From positions 4,966,385 through 5,030,384 of the forward strand of contig NZ_CP054021.1 of NCBI RefSeq assembly GCF_005862305.2: DNA of 64,000 nucleotides. Reading direction: 5' to 3'. The stretch is from Rhizobium indicum. GTDB taxonomy: Bacteria; Pseudomonadota; Alphaproteobacteria; Rhizobiales; Rhizobiaceae. Both the position numbers and the translations under genes were made by a program. This document shows, piece after piece, positions 45,576 to 54,007 of the stretch. The notes beneath the pieces were generated by a model, which ran no database searches, was not told where the DNA came from, and worked only from the letters and a program-made list of their open reading frames with translations. The number at the start of each line of letters is the position of its first letter. The stretch's first letter is position 1.

Positions 45576-46204
45576 CCGCGAAGGGCCTCCAGCCAGCGTT
45601 CCGCCTCGACGAGATCGTCGGGCGTATTGATGTTGAAGAAGGGATCCAGCAGGCTGGCACGGGTCGGATGCAGCGGAAACGCCACTTCCGTAACGTCATG
45701 TCGTAACAGGAAGTCGCGTACGCGGCGCTTCTCGTCGGTGGCGATCCAGGCTTCGAGATCGGCGGCCAGCGTCACCGGCCAAAGCCCGAAGACAGGATGG
45801 CTGCGGCCCTCGGAGGCTGCAATGGCGACCTGCGAGGGGTGGTCGACCGCTGCCGCCAGCCGGGCGACGAGATCGGCCGGGAAGAACGGGCAATCCACCG
45901 AGACGGTGACGACATGGGTGGTCGACGGCAGGCCGGCGGCATAGACCATGGCCGCATGGATACCGGCCATCGGCCCGGCCTTGCCGCGAAAACGGTCGGG
46001 AACGACAGGCACGCTCTCGGCGGCGGCATCGGCGTTGACGGCAACGAGCGGGGCCTGCTGCGAGAGGCGGGTCAGCACATGGTGGAGCAGGCTCTCGGCC
46101 CCGAGCATCACGCCCGCCTTGTCGCGGCCCATGCGCTGTGAGCGGCCGCCGGCCAGCACGACGCCCGCTATTTGAGATTTATCCAATGAGAATTCAGCCA
46201 TCAT
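45572..46204 (-). CDS. mobA: Molybdenum cofactor guanylyltransferase
   Basis: 210 residues. GVVLAGGRSQRMGRDKAGV is the nucleotide-binding signature, followed by PVVPDRFRGKAGPMAGIHAAM and the metal-binding VTVSVDCPFFPADLV. It transfers GMP from GTP to molybdopterin. Six bases separate it from the EamA gene, and it overlaps mobB by four. The start may be either of two adjacent Met codons (46204 or 46201). moaA lies 17 kb away in the same window, separated by unrelated genes. Confidence 0.94.
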   Translation of the reverse strand: MMAEFSLDKSQIAGVVLAGGRSQRMGRDKAGVMLGAESLLHHVLTRLSQQAPLVAVNADAAAESVPVVPDRFRGKAGPMAGIHAAMVYAAGLPSTTHVVTVSVDCPFFPADLVARLAAAVDHPSQVAIAASEGRSHPVFGLWPVTLAADLEAWIATDEKRRVRDFLLRHDVTEVAFPLHPTRASLLDPFFNINTPDDLVEAERWLEALRG

Positions 46205-46210
46205 CCTTCC

Positions 46211-47119
46211 TCAAACCGGCGCGCGCGGCGCGGATTCCTGCGCGATCGGCGACACGCGGCGCTTGGCCTCACGATAGAACGTATAGAGGCCGGAGGCGAT
46301 GACGATCGCAGCCCCCACGAGCGTCCAGCTGTCAGGCACTTCGGCGAAGAAAAAGAAGCCGAGCACAGAAGAGAAGATCAGGCTGGTATAGCGGAACGGC
46401 GCTACGAAAGAGATTTCGCCAGTGCGCATGGCGAGGATGACCGACTGATAGCCAACGAGCACCAGCACCGATGCGAGCACGAGATGACCAAGCGCGGTGG
46501 CGCTGACCGGCTGCCAGCCGCCAAGCACTGGAATGAGCAGCGCACCGAAGAAGGAGGCTGATATGGCGGTGATGACGGTTATCATCAGCGAGGGAATCTC
46601 CGGACTGATGCTCCGGGTGGCGAGATCGCGGCCGGCCGTCGTCAGCACCGCGGCGACGCAGAGGAGGGCGGCGGCGGTGAATCCCTCAGGGCCGGGACGA
46701 ATGATGATCATCACGCCGACGAGGCCGACGAGGATCGCCGACCAGCGCCGCCAGCCGACCGGCTCGCCAAAGAAGAGCGCCGCGCCGAAGGTGACGACCA
46801 GTGGCAGCGATTGCAGGATCGCCGAGGCATTGGCGATCGGCATCATGCCGAGCGCGGTGATATAGGTGACGGCGGAGAGCGTCTCGCAGATGATCCTGAA
46901 AATGATCATCGGCTGCAGCATGATGCGCCAGGAACGCAGCGCGCCCATTTTCCAGGCGATCAGATAGACGAGCAGGCTGGTGAAGAGGCCGCGCAGGAAC
47001 ATGATTTCGCCAGCGTTCATATAGCCGATCACCGATTTGGACAGAGCGTCGCTCGCGGAAAAGCCGGCCATCGCCATACTCATATAGATGGCGCCCTCAG
47101 TATTGCGTGACCGCGGCAT
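46211..47119 (-). CDS. EamA-family (DMT) transporter
   Basis: 302 residues, ten predicted helices in two EamA repeats (MAMAGFSASDALSKSVIGYM; GRDLATRSISPEIPSLMITV). The first repeat ends with FFGEPVGWRRWSAILVGLVG and the second with FFFAEVPDSWTLVGAAIVIA, the usual repeat closures. Substrate unknown; members export metabolites or amino acids. It is closely followed by mobA, probably by operon proximity rather than function. Confidence 0.88.
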   Translation of the reverse strand: MPRSRNTEGAIYMSMAMAGFSASDALSKSVIGYMNAGEIMFLRGLFTSLLVYLIAWKMGALRSWRIMLQPMIIFRIICETLSAVTYITALGMMPIANASAILQSLPLVVTFGAALFFGEPVGWRRWSAILVGLVGVMIIIRPGPEGFTAAALLCVAAVLTTAGRDLATRSISPEIPSLMITVITAISASFFGALLIPVLGGWQPVSATALGHLVLASVLVLVGYQSVILAMRTGEISFVAPFRYTSLIFSSVLGFFFFAEVPDSWTLVGAAIVIASGLYTFYREAKRRVSPIAQESAPRAPV

Positions 47120-47447
47120 GAAGAGATTCCCGTTACCTGTGCGCCCCTTTTAGTCGCGAAGATGCATGAAGGGAATCGGATGAATGTCACACCAGGCATA
47201 AATCGATGATGCGGTGCACAATGGCACTGATGCCAACGCAGGCGTGTGGGTGGAAGTCCAGGCAAATCTCCGTTTTATAAGCTGAATTCCGATAGTTCCG
47301 ACGCCGCAATCAAGGCGTCGATGAGGAGGCGCCGTCGCACTGCCGGTTCGGCCATAGGCGTTTTTCCCTCCCTGCGCGGGAAACGGGTGGCTGCATCGTC
47401 TGATCTTTGAGCATCTCAGATCTCGCAACAACCCAGGAGAGACCGAT
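47120..47447. other. Divergent intergenic region between EamA transporter and SDR genes
   Basis: 328 bases. TGGCA-CTGA-TGCCA (near 47226) is a short dyad and several AT-rich patches could be promoters, but nothing could be assigned. No gene recognised. Confidence 0.4.
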
Positions 47448-48215
47448 ATGACACTTCTCAACGACAAGATCGCAATCATCACCGGCGCAAGCTCCGGTAT
47501 CGGCCGCGCCGCGGCGAAACTCTTTGCGCGGGAAGGCGCCAAGCTCGTGGTCACCGGCCGGCGGCAGGACGCGCTCGATGCCGTCATCGCGGAAATCGAG
47601 GCGGAGGGTGGGCAGGCCGTCGCCATATCAGGCGATGTCAAGGACGAAGCGCTGCAGGCAAGGCTCGTCGAAACGGCGGTCTCGCGCTTCGGCCGGCTCG
47701 ACATCGCCTTCAACAATGCCGGCATCCTCGGTGAAATGGGGCCGGTCGCCGGGCTGTCGCTCGAGGGCTGGCGCGAGACGATCGAGACCAATCTCACCGC
47801 CGCCTTCCTCGGCGCCAAACACCAGTCGGCGGCGATGGGAAAAGGCGGCGGATCGCTGATCTTCACCTCGACTTTCGTCGGCCACACCGTCGGTATGCCT
47901 GGCATGGCCGCCTATGCGGCGAGCAAGGCGGGGCTGATCGGCTTCGTGCAGGTGCTCGCCGCTGAACTCGGAGCGCAGAAGATCCGCGTCAACGCACTGC
48001 TTCCTGGTGGCACCGACACGCCCGCCAGCATTACCAACGCGCCTGATGCCACGCCGGAGGTGCTCGCCTTCGTGGAGGGGCTGCATGCGCTGAAACGCAT
48101 GGCGCAACCCGAAGAGATCGCCAATGCGGCGCTTTTCCTCGCCTCCGACATGTCGAGCTTCGTGACCGGCACGGCGATGCTGGCCGATGGCGGCGTTTCA
48201 ATCAGCCGGACATAG
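47448..48215 (+). CDS. Short-chain dehydrogenase/reductase
   Basis: 255 residues. TGASSGIGRAAAKL (cofactor), NNAGILGEMGP, the Ser strand TSTFVGHTVGMPG and YAASKAG (Tyr-x3-Lys) are present; the C-terminus FVTGTAMLADGGVS is typical of classical SDRs of the 2-deoxygluconate or 3-ketoacyl type. AGGAGAGACC precedes the ATG. Substrate unknown. Stands alone. Confidence 0.9.
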   Translation: MTLLNDKIAIITGASSGIGRAAAKLFAREGAKLVVTGRRQDALDAVIAEIEAEGGQAVAISGDVKDEALQARLVETAVSRFGRLDIAFNNAGILGEMGPVAGLSLEGWRETIETNLTAAFLGAKHQSAAMGKGGGSLIFTSTFVGHTVGMPGMAAYAASKAGLIGFVQVLAAELGAQKIRVNALLPGGTDTPASITNAPDATPEVLAFVEGLHALKRMAQPEEIANAALFLASDMSSFVTGTAMLADGGVSISRT

Positions 48216-48274
48216 GGCAGGAAATATGGTGTGCTGTGGCAACCAGCCGTGCGCGTCTGGGACCCAGCCACCCG

Positions 48275-48325
48275 CCCTCGTCCTTCGAGGCTCCGGCCTT
48301 TGGCCTGCGCACCTCAGGATGAGGG
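48275..48325. repeat. Rhizobial CCTCATCCTGAGG-type repeat, arm 1 (inverted)
   Basis: CCCTCGTCCTTCGAGG ... CCTCAGGATGAGGG. It is the reverse complement, with small changes, of 48410-48450. This element is common between rhizobial genes. Confidence 0.65.
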
Positions 48326-48409
48326 CTGATTGTGGTGCCGTGTGGTTGGCGGGCTGATCAAGGCTCCAGGCATCCCGGGCTGACGAGCCTGCTCACGCCC
48401 TCTCTCCAG

Positions 48410-48450
48410 CCTCATCCTGAGGTGCCCCGCAGGGGCCTCGAAGGACGGGG
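48410..48450. repeat. Rhizobial CCTCATCCTGAGG-type repeat, arm 2
   Basis: CCTCATCCTGAGGTGCCCCG then CAGGGGCCTCGAAGGACGGGG. Opposite orientation to 48275-48325; the two arms could form a long hairpin downstream of both the SDR and ribB genes. Confidence 0.65.
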
Positions 48451-48468
48451 CTGGCCGCTTTGCACGGA

Positions 48469-49104
48469 TCAAGCGACTTCGCGTATGTCTCTTGCCGCCT
48501 GGCGGTCGAGATAGGCGACCAGGTCCTCGATGGTAACGAGGGGGAGGTTATGGCGTTCGGCGAAGAGCGTGAGTTCGGGCAGGCGGGACATGGTTCCGTC
48601 GTCGTTGGCGACTTCGCAGATGACGCCGGCGGGGACCCTTCCAGCGAGGCGGGCGAGATCGACGGCGGCTTCTGTATGGCCGGGGCGGCCGAGCACGCCG
48701 CGGGGGTTGGCGCGGAGCGGAAAGATGTGGCCGGGGCGAGCGAAATCGGCGGGCTTTGCGCGATCATCGACCAGGGCGCGGACGGTGGCGGCGCGGTCCG
48801 CCGCAGAAATGCCCGTCGTCGTGCCCTTGAGATAATCAACCGAGACCGTGAAGGCGGTTTTGTGCGATTCCGTGTTGTTGGGCACCATCAGCGGAATGTC
48901 GAGCGCATCGAGACGCTCGCCTTCCATGGCGATGCAGACGAGACCACGGGCGTGGGTCATCATGAAGGCGATTGTTTCTGGGGTGACGGCATCGGCCGCG
49001 ACCACGATATCGCCCTCGTTTTCCCGGTTCTGGTCGTCGACGACGACGACCATCTTGCCGCTGGCAATGGCTGATATGGCATCTTCAATTGTTGCGATAG
49101 TCAT
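48469..49104 (-). CDS. ribB: 3,4-dihydroxy-2-butanone-4-phosphate synthase
   Basis: 211 residues, monofunctional. VVVDDQNRENEGDIVVAAD is the acidic metal site; THARGLVCIAMEG, TESHKTAFTVSVDY and ARPGHIFPLRANPRGVLGRPGHTEAAVDL are RibB signatures. Converts ribulose 5-phosphate to the four-carbon precursor of riboflavin. ATG 49104 is preceded by an FMN riboswitch at 49234-49377, and the nearby frame from 49194 belongs to its expression platform. No ribA domain is fused and no other rib gene is adjacent. Confidence 0.95.
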   Translation of the reverse strand: MTIATIEDAISAIASGKMVVVVDDQNRENEGDIVVAADAVTPETIAFMMTHARGLVCIAMEGERLDALDIPLMVPNNTESHKTAFTVSVDYLKGTTTGISAADRAATVRALVDDRAKPADFARPGHIFPLRANPRGVLGRPGHTEAAVDLARLAGRVPAGVICEVANDDGTMSRLPELTLFAERHNLPLVTIEDLVAYLDRQAARDIREVA

Positions 49105-49233
49105 GCTGTCTGGCCTTTCAAGGGTTATGTCAGCGGACTGACATGGTCTGCTCGGCTCAATCCGTGAGCGAGCCTTCTGCCCTTGGGCGAACAAACGTCA
49201 GCCGCCTCCAGGATGGAGTGCGACTGCCCGTGT

Positions 49234-49377
49234 TGTCCTCTTCCATCCGGACTATACCGTCGGCTCCGGCATCTCACCGGATCTGCTGACCTTCCGACAG
49301 GAGGTGCCGGAAGCGCTCGCGGGCTCCAGGATTGCTCCTGATACCGCCGGTGGGGAATTACACCCCGCCCTGAGAAC
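49234..49377 (-). promoter_or_regulatory. FMN riboswitch (RFN element)
   Basis: Read on the minus strand: GTTCTCAGGGCGGGGTGTAA, then TTCCCCACCGGCGGTATCAG, AGCCCGCGAGCGC, GTCAGCAGATCCGGTGAGAT and GCCGGAGCCGACGGTATAGT, ending CCGGATGGAAGAGGACAAC. These conserved blocks define the RFN six-stem junction. It lies about 130 bases before ribB and should repress it when FMN is abundant. Confidence 0.95.
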
Positions 49378-49531
49378 ACTTCAAAGATAGGACCAAAAAC
49401 AGGCGGATGGCAAGGTCACTCGACCAGGCAAAAATGCAAAGCTGCCCTAACGCCGATGGACACACTGTTCACACAGAGGCGACGACCGTGTCGCCTTCCG
49501 CACTTCGCTCGTGGTTTGCTCTTTGTTCGAT

Positions 49532-49576
49532 GCATGTCGTTGTCCCAAAACCGCTACGCAATTTGGGCGCCTGCAT
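49532..49576. repeat. Degenerate rhizobial palindromic repeat
   Basis: GCATGTCGTTGTCCCAAAAC ... AATTTGGGCGCCTGCAT, a worn copy of the same class as 14372-14421, abutting the stop of the SDR gene at 49576. Confidence 0.5.
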
Positions 49577-50358
49577 CAGGACATGATCAGGCCGCCGTCG
49601 ACATTGATCGTCTGGCCGGTGATATAGGCAGCGTCATCGCTGGCGAGGAAGGTCACCAGGCCGGCGACATCTTCGCCGGAGCCGGCCCGTTTCATCGGGA
49701 TGCCTTCGACCCATTCCTTCATCAGTTCGCCGGGGGCGTAGTTGCCGAGCAGCTTGCCCCAGGCCTGGTCGTTATAGGCCCACATGTCGGTCTCGATGAT
49801 GCCGGGGCAGAAGGCGTTGACGGTGATCTTCTCGGTCGCGACTTCCTTGGCCAGGCTCTGGGTGATTCCGACGACGCCCATTTTCGAGGCGGCATAATGC
49901 GGGGTGTAGATGAAGCCGTCGCGGGCTTGGCCGGAAGCGGTGTTGATGATGCGGCCGCCGCGCTTGTGCTTGCGCATTCTTGATATTGCCTCCTGGGCGC
50001 AGAGGAAGACGCCCTTGGTGTTGACGGCCATGACCTTGTCCCACTCGTTTTCGGTCAGGTCCTCGACGCGGGCGATGGTGATGACGCCGGCATTCTGGAT
50101 CGAAACGTCGACCGAGCCGAATTCCTTCTCGGCGGCATCATAGAGGGCGGTGACGCTTGCCTTGTCGGTGACATCGCCGATGAAGGAGATCGCCTTGCCG
50201 CCTTCGGTTCGGATCTGTTCGGCAACGCCGTGGACCAGCTCCTCATTGGCCGAGACGACGAGATTGGCGCCTTCGCGCGCAAAGCGTCTGGCGATGGCGG
50301 CGCCGATGCCGCGGCTGCCCCCGGTAATGACGACAGTCTTCTGCTCAAAGCGTTTCAT
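49576..50358 (-). CDS. Short-chain dehydrogenase (sugar/polyol type)
   Basis: 260 residues. TGGSRGIGAAIARR, NAGVITIARVEDLTENEWDKV, NTASGQARDGFIYTPHYAASK and DMWAYNDQAWGKLLG are typical of polyol and sugar dehydrogenases (meso-2,3-butanediol, sorbitol or xylitol type). ATG 50358 follows AAGGAAAGAGC. Last gene of the minus-strand half of the sugar locus; the gap before it holds a tpiA remnant. Substrate unproven. Confidence 0.9.
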   Translation of the reverse strand: MKRFEQKTVVITGGSRGIGAAIARRFAREGANLVVSANEELVHGVAEQIRTEGGKAISFIGDVTDKASVTALYDAAEKEFGSVDVSIQNAGVITIARVEDLTENEWDKVMAVNTKGVFLCAQEAISRMRKHKRGGRIINTASGQARDGFIYTPHYAASKMGVVGITQSLAKEVATEKITVNAFCPGIIETDMWAYNDQAWGKLLGNYAPGELMKEWVEGIPMKRAGSGEDVAGLVTFLASDDAAYITGQTINVDGGLIMS

Positions 50359-50450
50359 GCTCTTTCCTTGTGTCACTCGATAAACAGCAAATCTGGGTGC
50401 GACCTACCATGCGATCATTATTGGATCTCAACCGGTTGTCGCAAATTCAG

Positions 50451-50638
50451 GCAGCCTTTAGCGCCGATGACGACGCCCGAGCCCTCCGTCCGTTAGACAG
50501 CCCGTTCGATCGGCGTGAAGGGCGGGCAGACGGCGATATCGCACGCCGTCTTGCCCGTTAGTCCCTTCAGCGCCTCGATCTCAGCCAGGGAGGAAGCGAG
50601 ACCGGTCACTTTCCAGCGGCGGCAATGAGCTTTCTCAT
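50451..50638 (-). pseudogene. Frameshifted N-terminal remnant of triose-phosphate isomerase (tpiA)
   Basis: Read on the minus strand from ATG 50638: MRKLIA, then a one-base shift into WK and GLASSLAEIEALKGLTGKTA, CDIAVCPPFTPIERAV, a stop, and in the same frame GSGVVIGAKGC. The start (R-K-L-I-A-G-N-W-K), CDIAVCPP and GSGVxIGAQxC are TpiA landmarks in the right order and spacing. One frameshift, one stop and loss of the rest (about 190 residues) make it nonfunctional. It sits five bases after the upstream SDR stop, where an intact operon gene would be. Confidence 0.7.
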
Positions 50639-50642
50639 CGCA

Positions 50643-51431
50643 TCACCAGCAGCAGAAACCGCCATCGACGAGAAGATCGACGCCGGTCACGAAACTTGCT
50701 GCATTCGACAGCAGAAACACCGCCGGGCCTACCATCTCGTCCACCGCTGCCATGCGCTGCATCGGCGTCTGCTCTTCGAAGAGCTTGGTCTGGTGGACCA
50801 TCTCCGGACGGGTGTTCATGGGCGTTGCCGTGTATCCGGGGGAGATGGTGTTGACGCGAATGCCGCGGTCGACCCATTCCATCGCCATGGACTTCGACAT
50901 ATGGATCACGCCCGCCTTGGAGGCGTTATAGTGCGCTTGGCTCAGCCCCCGGTTTACGATCACACCCGACATGGAAGCGATGTTGACGATGGAGCCGCGC
51001 CCATTCTTCAGCATGGCGCGAGCCTCTGCCTGGCAGGAAAGAAAGACGCCTTTCAGGTTGATATCCATCAACGTCTGATATTGGTCCTCCTCCATTTCTT
51101 CCGCTGCGTTCGCGTTAGCGATGCCTGCAGCGTTGACTGCAAGTGTCAATGGGCCGAGATCGGCTTCGGTCCGTGCTACGGCATCTCCAAGGGAAGATTT
51201 GCTCGTGACATCCGCTGCGATCTGGATCGAGCGGCGGCCGGCGGCGCGAATATGTTCAGCCGTCTTGGCCAGCCCGTCGTCGGTTCGACGGTCGAGCAAC
51301 GCCACGTCCGCCCCGCATTGCGCAAGGCCGATGGCAATGCGCTGCCCAATGCCGCTTCCGGCTCCGGTAACGATGGCAACCTGGCCGCTGAGATCGAAAA
51401 GCTTCGGGGCGTTCAGAGTGATGTCGGACAC
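50643..51431 (-). CDS. Short-chain dehydrogenase (polyol/ketose type)
   Basis: 262 residues. TGAGSGIGQRIAIGL, AVNAAGIANANAAEEM, NIASMSGVIVNRGLSQAHYNASKAG (catalytic Ser, Tyr, Lys) and FVTGVDLLVDGGFCCW. Similar to D-arabinitol, xylitol or tetritol-type dehydrogenases in sugar operons. It follows the ATPase gene by 22 bases and originally preceded tpiA. Two different SDRs in one operon imply two oxidation steps or two isomeric polyols. Confidence 0.9.
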   Translation of the reverse strand: MSDITLNAPKLFDLSGQVAIVTGAGSGIGQRIAIGLAQCGADVALLDRRTDDGLAKTAEHIRAAGRRSIQIAADVTSKSSLGDAVARTEADLGPLTLAVNAAGIANANAAEEMEEDQYQTLMDINLKGVFLSCQAEARAMLKNGRGSIVNIASMSGVIVNRGLSQAHYNASKAGVIHMSKSMAMEWVDRGIRVNTISPGYTATPMNTRPEMVHQTKLFEEQTPMQRMAAVDEMVGPAVFLLSNAASFVTGVDLLVDGGFCCW

Positions 51432-51453
51432 CGCTCTTCCTTTCTCTGTCTGT

Positions 51454-52932
51454 TTAGATGGTAGCTAGCTCCATGACCGAAACGTCATTTGCCTGGTCAC
51501 GATTGAGAATGCCTGCCTGTTTGCCTTGTGCAAGCACGAGAATGCGATTGGAGACTCCGAGAACTTCTTCAAGGTCCGAGCTTACGACGATGACCGCCAC
51601 GCCCTGTTTGGCAAGATTGACGATGATGTCGTAGATGCCCGCTCGGGCACCGACGTCGATGCCTCTCGTCGGTTCGTCGAGCACGACGACCTTGGGATCG
51701 CGCATCAGCCACTTCGCGATCACGACCTTCTGCTGGTTGCCGCCGGACAGGTCCGAGGCATATTGCTCCGCACGGCCCTTCACGCCGAACTTGGCCACTG
51801 CCTTCTCCGCAAACGAGCGCTTGACGCGCGGCGTAATCCAACGCCCGCCCAGCTTGTCGAGATTGGCGTAGATAATGTTCTCGCTGATCCGGTGCCCGAC
51901 AACCAGGCCTTGCTCCTTGCGGTCTTCCGGGACCATCACAATGCCCTTGGCGATCGCATCGGCCGGATCGCGCAGCCTGAGTTCTTCGCCTTCCAGCTTG
52001 ATCGAACCTGCACTGATTGGGTCCGCGCCCGAAATCGCGCGGACAAGTTCCGTACGGCCGGCGCCGACCAATCCGGCGATTCCGAGAATTTCCCCGGCGC
52101 GCACTTCGAAGGTAACGTCACGGAACGAGTTGTCCGGCGAGCTCAGTCCGGACACCTGGAGTACCGGATGGTCTGTCGGAACCGGCAGGGTGGGGAACAA
52201 GCGGTCAAGCGGGCGTCCGACCATGCTCTCGACAATCGTTCGCACCGGGGTCGCGCTGTCGGAGAATTCCTGCACGCGCTCGCCATCGCGAAGAACGACG
52301 ATCCGGTCGGTTATTCGCTTGATCTCTTCCATGCGGTGGGAAATGTAGACGATGCCGACGCCCTCCGACCGAAGCTTTCGAACCTGTTCGAAAAGAGCTT
52401 CCGTCTCCGCGCCGCCAAGGGCGGCTGTCGGCTCATCGAGGATCAGGAGCTTTGCGTTGAGAGCCAGCGCCTTTGCGATCTCGATAAGCTGCTGATTTGC
52501 CGTGGAAAGGCCGGCGACCGTCCGCGTTGCGGGGATGTGAAGGTTCAAGCGAGCGAGCTGGTCCTGGGCCCGGCGAACCATCTGGGCGCGGTCGACGACG
52601 CCGTTCTTCATCGGCCAGCGTCCGATGAAGACGTTTTCCGCGATCGACAGCTGCGGCAGAAGCTGCAACTCCTGGTGGATCAGGACGACGCCCTTATCGA
52701 TCGCTTCCCTTGGGGTGGCCGGGGCATAAGGCTGCCCCAGCCATGTCATTGATCCTTCGGACGGTGTGCGGGACCCGGCGATGATGCCCGATAGCGTTGA
52801 CTTGCCCGCTCCGTTTTCACCGAGAAGTGCAACCACTTCGCCCGGATAGACGTCCAAGCTGACATTCTTCAGAACCTGGAGCGGCCCATACCATTTGGAT
52901 ATGCCCTTCAGGGAAAGAACTGGATCAGTCAC
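51454..52932 (-). CDS. Sugar ABC transporter ATPase, two ATP domains (RbsA-like)
   Basis: 492 residues. First domain Walker A GENGAGKST and signature-like AGLSTANQQLIEIAK; second domain Walker A replaced by GLVGAGRTELV, with LSGGNQQKVVIAKWL and VVLDEPTRGIDVG. This asymmetric double ATPase is the RbsA/MglA pattern. Start GTG 52932 (GAGGAGG six bases upstream); a TTG within the Shine-Dalgarno at 52947 is unlikely. It works with the permease and binding protein encoded upstream. Confidence 0.93.
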   Translation of the reverse strand: MTDPVLSLKGISKWYGPLQVLKNVSLDVYPGEVVALLGENGAGKSTLSGIIAGSRTPSEGSMTWLGQPYAPATPREAIDKGVVLIHQELQLLPQLSIAENVFIGRWPMKNGVVDRAQMVRRAQDQLARLNLHIPATRTVAGLSTANQQLIEIAKALALNAKLLILDEPTAALGGAETEALFEQVRKLRSEGVGIVYISHRMEEIKRITDRIVVLRDGERVQEFSDSATPVRTIVESMVGRPLDRLFPTLPVPTDHPVLQVSGLSSPDNSFRDVTFEVRAGEILGIAGLVGAGRTELVRAISGADPISAGSIKLEGEELRLRDPADAIAKGIVMVPEDRKEQGLVVGHRISENIIYANLDKLGGRWITPRVKRSFAEKAVAKFGVKGRAEQYASDLSGGNQQKVVIAKWLMRDPKVVVLDEPTRGIDVGARAGIYDIIVNLAKQGVAVIVVSSDLEEVLGVSNRILVLAQGKQAGILNRDQANDVSVMELATI

Positions 52933-52960
52933 GGCACACCTCCTCAAGAACTCGACTTCA

Positions 52961-53890
52961 TTACGGATGGTTGGCGATGAAGCCTGCGACGTTTTCCTTG
53001 GTTGTCAGCGTGGCATCCAGGAGTTGGACCGGCGGCACCTTTTCCCCGGCGACAAGTTTGGCGGCGTTTTCAACCGCGTCGCGGCCCATCTTCTGCGTCT
53101 GCTGGGTCGCCGTTACGTTGAAGACACCCTTGCTGAGTGCTTCGAGAGCTGCGGTGTCACCATCGAAGCCGCCAACTACGATCTTCTGGGAAGGATTGGC
53201 GACCTTGATCGCCTGCGCGGCGCCAAGTGCGAGGCCGTCGGCCTGGGCGAACACGATCGAAACGTCCGGATTTGCCTGCAGCATATTCTGCATGATCTGG
53301 AAGCCTTCGTCCTGGCTCCAGATGTTCGAGAACTGTTCGGCGACAACCTTGACGTCCGGATATGCCTTGAGAGATTCAGCGCAGCCCTTCGAACGATCGA
53401 CTTCCGGCGTCGTGCCCTTCTGACCGTGGATGATGACCATCTTCCCCTTGCCGCCGGCTTCCTTCAGGATGTAGTCGCATACGGCCTTGGCAGACGCGAC
53501 GGAATCCGTTGCAAGGAAGGTATCGCCGGGTGCTCCCTCGGCGTTGCGGTCAACGTTCACGACCGGAATACCAGCGCTCTTGGCGAGTTTGACCGGAACG
53601 GTCGCAGCAGCCGCACCTGCCGGAATGTAGATCAGCGCGTCGATTTTCTGGGTCAGAAGATCCTGGATCTGATTGACCTGTGTCGGCCCGTCGCCCTTTG
53701 CGTCGACCGTGATGACTTCGATGCCGCGCTTCTTGGCTTCGGCTTCGACCGATTGCTTGATCTGGTTGAAGAAGTTTGCCTGAAGGTTGGCAACGGCCAA
53801 GCCGAGCTTCTTCAGTTCCGCCGCATGTACGGGGCCGAGCATGAGACCGAGCAGTGCAGCAGACGCGAGCATGGTGCGCGCTATTTTCAT
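52961..53890 (-). CDS. Sugar ABC transporter substrate-binding protein (RbsB-like)
   Basis: 309 residues; signal MKIARTMLASAALLGLMLGP, cleavage near VHAAEL. Mature protein: LGLAVANLQANFFNQIKQSV, DAKGDGPTQVNQIQDLL, IPVVNVDRNAEGAPGDTFLATD and GGFDGDTAALEAL, the type I fold of ribose/galactose-binding proteins. ATG 53890 is behind GGAGGAAATAC. A 117-base gap with two small hairpins separates it from the permease gene. Ligand is a pentose, tetrose or polyol, not determinable here. Confidence 0.92.
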   Translation of the reverse strand: MKIARTMLASAALLGLMLGPVHAAELKKLGLAVANLQANFFNQIKQSVEAEAKKRGIEVITVDAKGDGPTQVNQIQDLLTQKIDALIYIPAGAAAATVPVKLAKSAGIPVVNVDRNAEGAPGDTFLATDSVASAKAVCDYILKEAGGKGKMVIIHGQKGTTPEVDRSKGCAESLKAYPDVKVVAEQFSNIWSQDEGFQIMQNMLQANPDVSIVFAQADGLALGAAQAIKVANPSQKIVVGGFDGDTAALEALSKGVFNVTATQQTQKMGRDAVENAAKLVAGEKVPPVQLLDATLTTKENVAGFIANHP

Positions 53891-53954
53891 TGTATTTCCT
53901 CCGTTGTTTGATGGAACCCTCGGGTATGTCCTCCCCCTCGGGGTATTGATCCGA

Positions 53955-53998
53955 CCCAAATTTTTGGGGCGGAATTCCGGATCCGCCAACGCGGCGGA
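53955..53998 (-). terminator. Intercistronic hairpins between permease and binding-protein genes
   Basis: CCCAA/TTGGG (53955-53968) and TCCGCC/GGCGGA (53982-53998) form two short stems. They may protect or attenuate the message between genes 54008 and 53890. Confidence 0.35.
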
Positions 53999-54007
53999 CC
54001 CCGCTCG

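Noticed and set aside
47220..47245. Sigma-54 or nod-type promoter near TGGCACTGATGCCA
   Set aside because: The -12 element does not fit (no TTGCA at the right spacing); a chance dyad is more likely.
52895..53911. 338-codon plus-strand frame over the RbsB-like gene
   Set aside because: Antisense shadow; the minus strand has a signal peptide, ribosome site and full binding-protein motifs.
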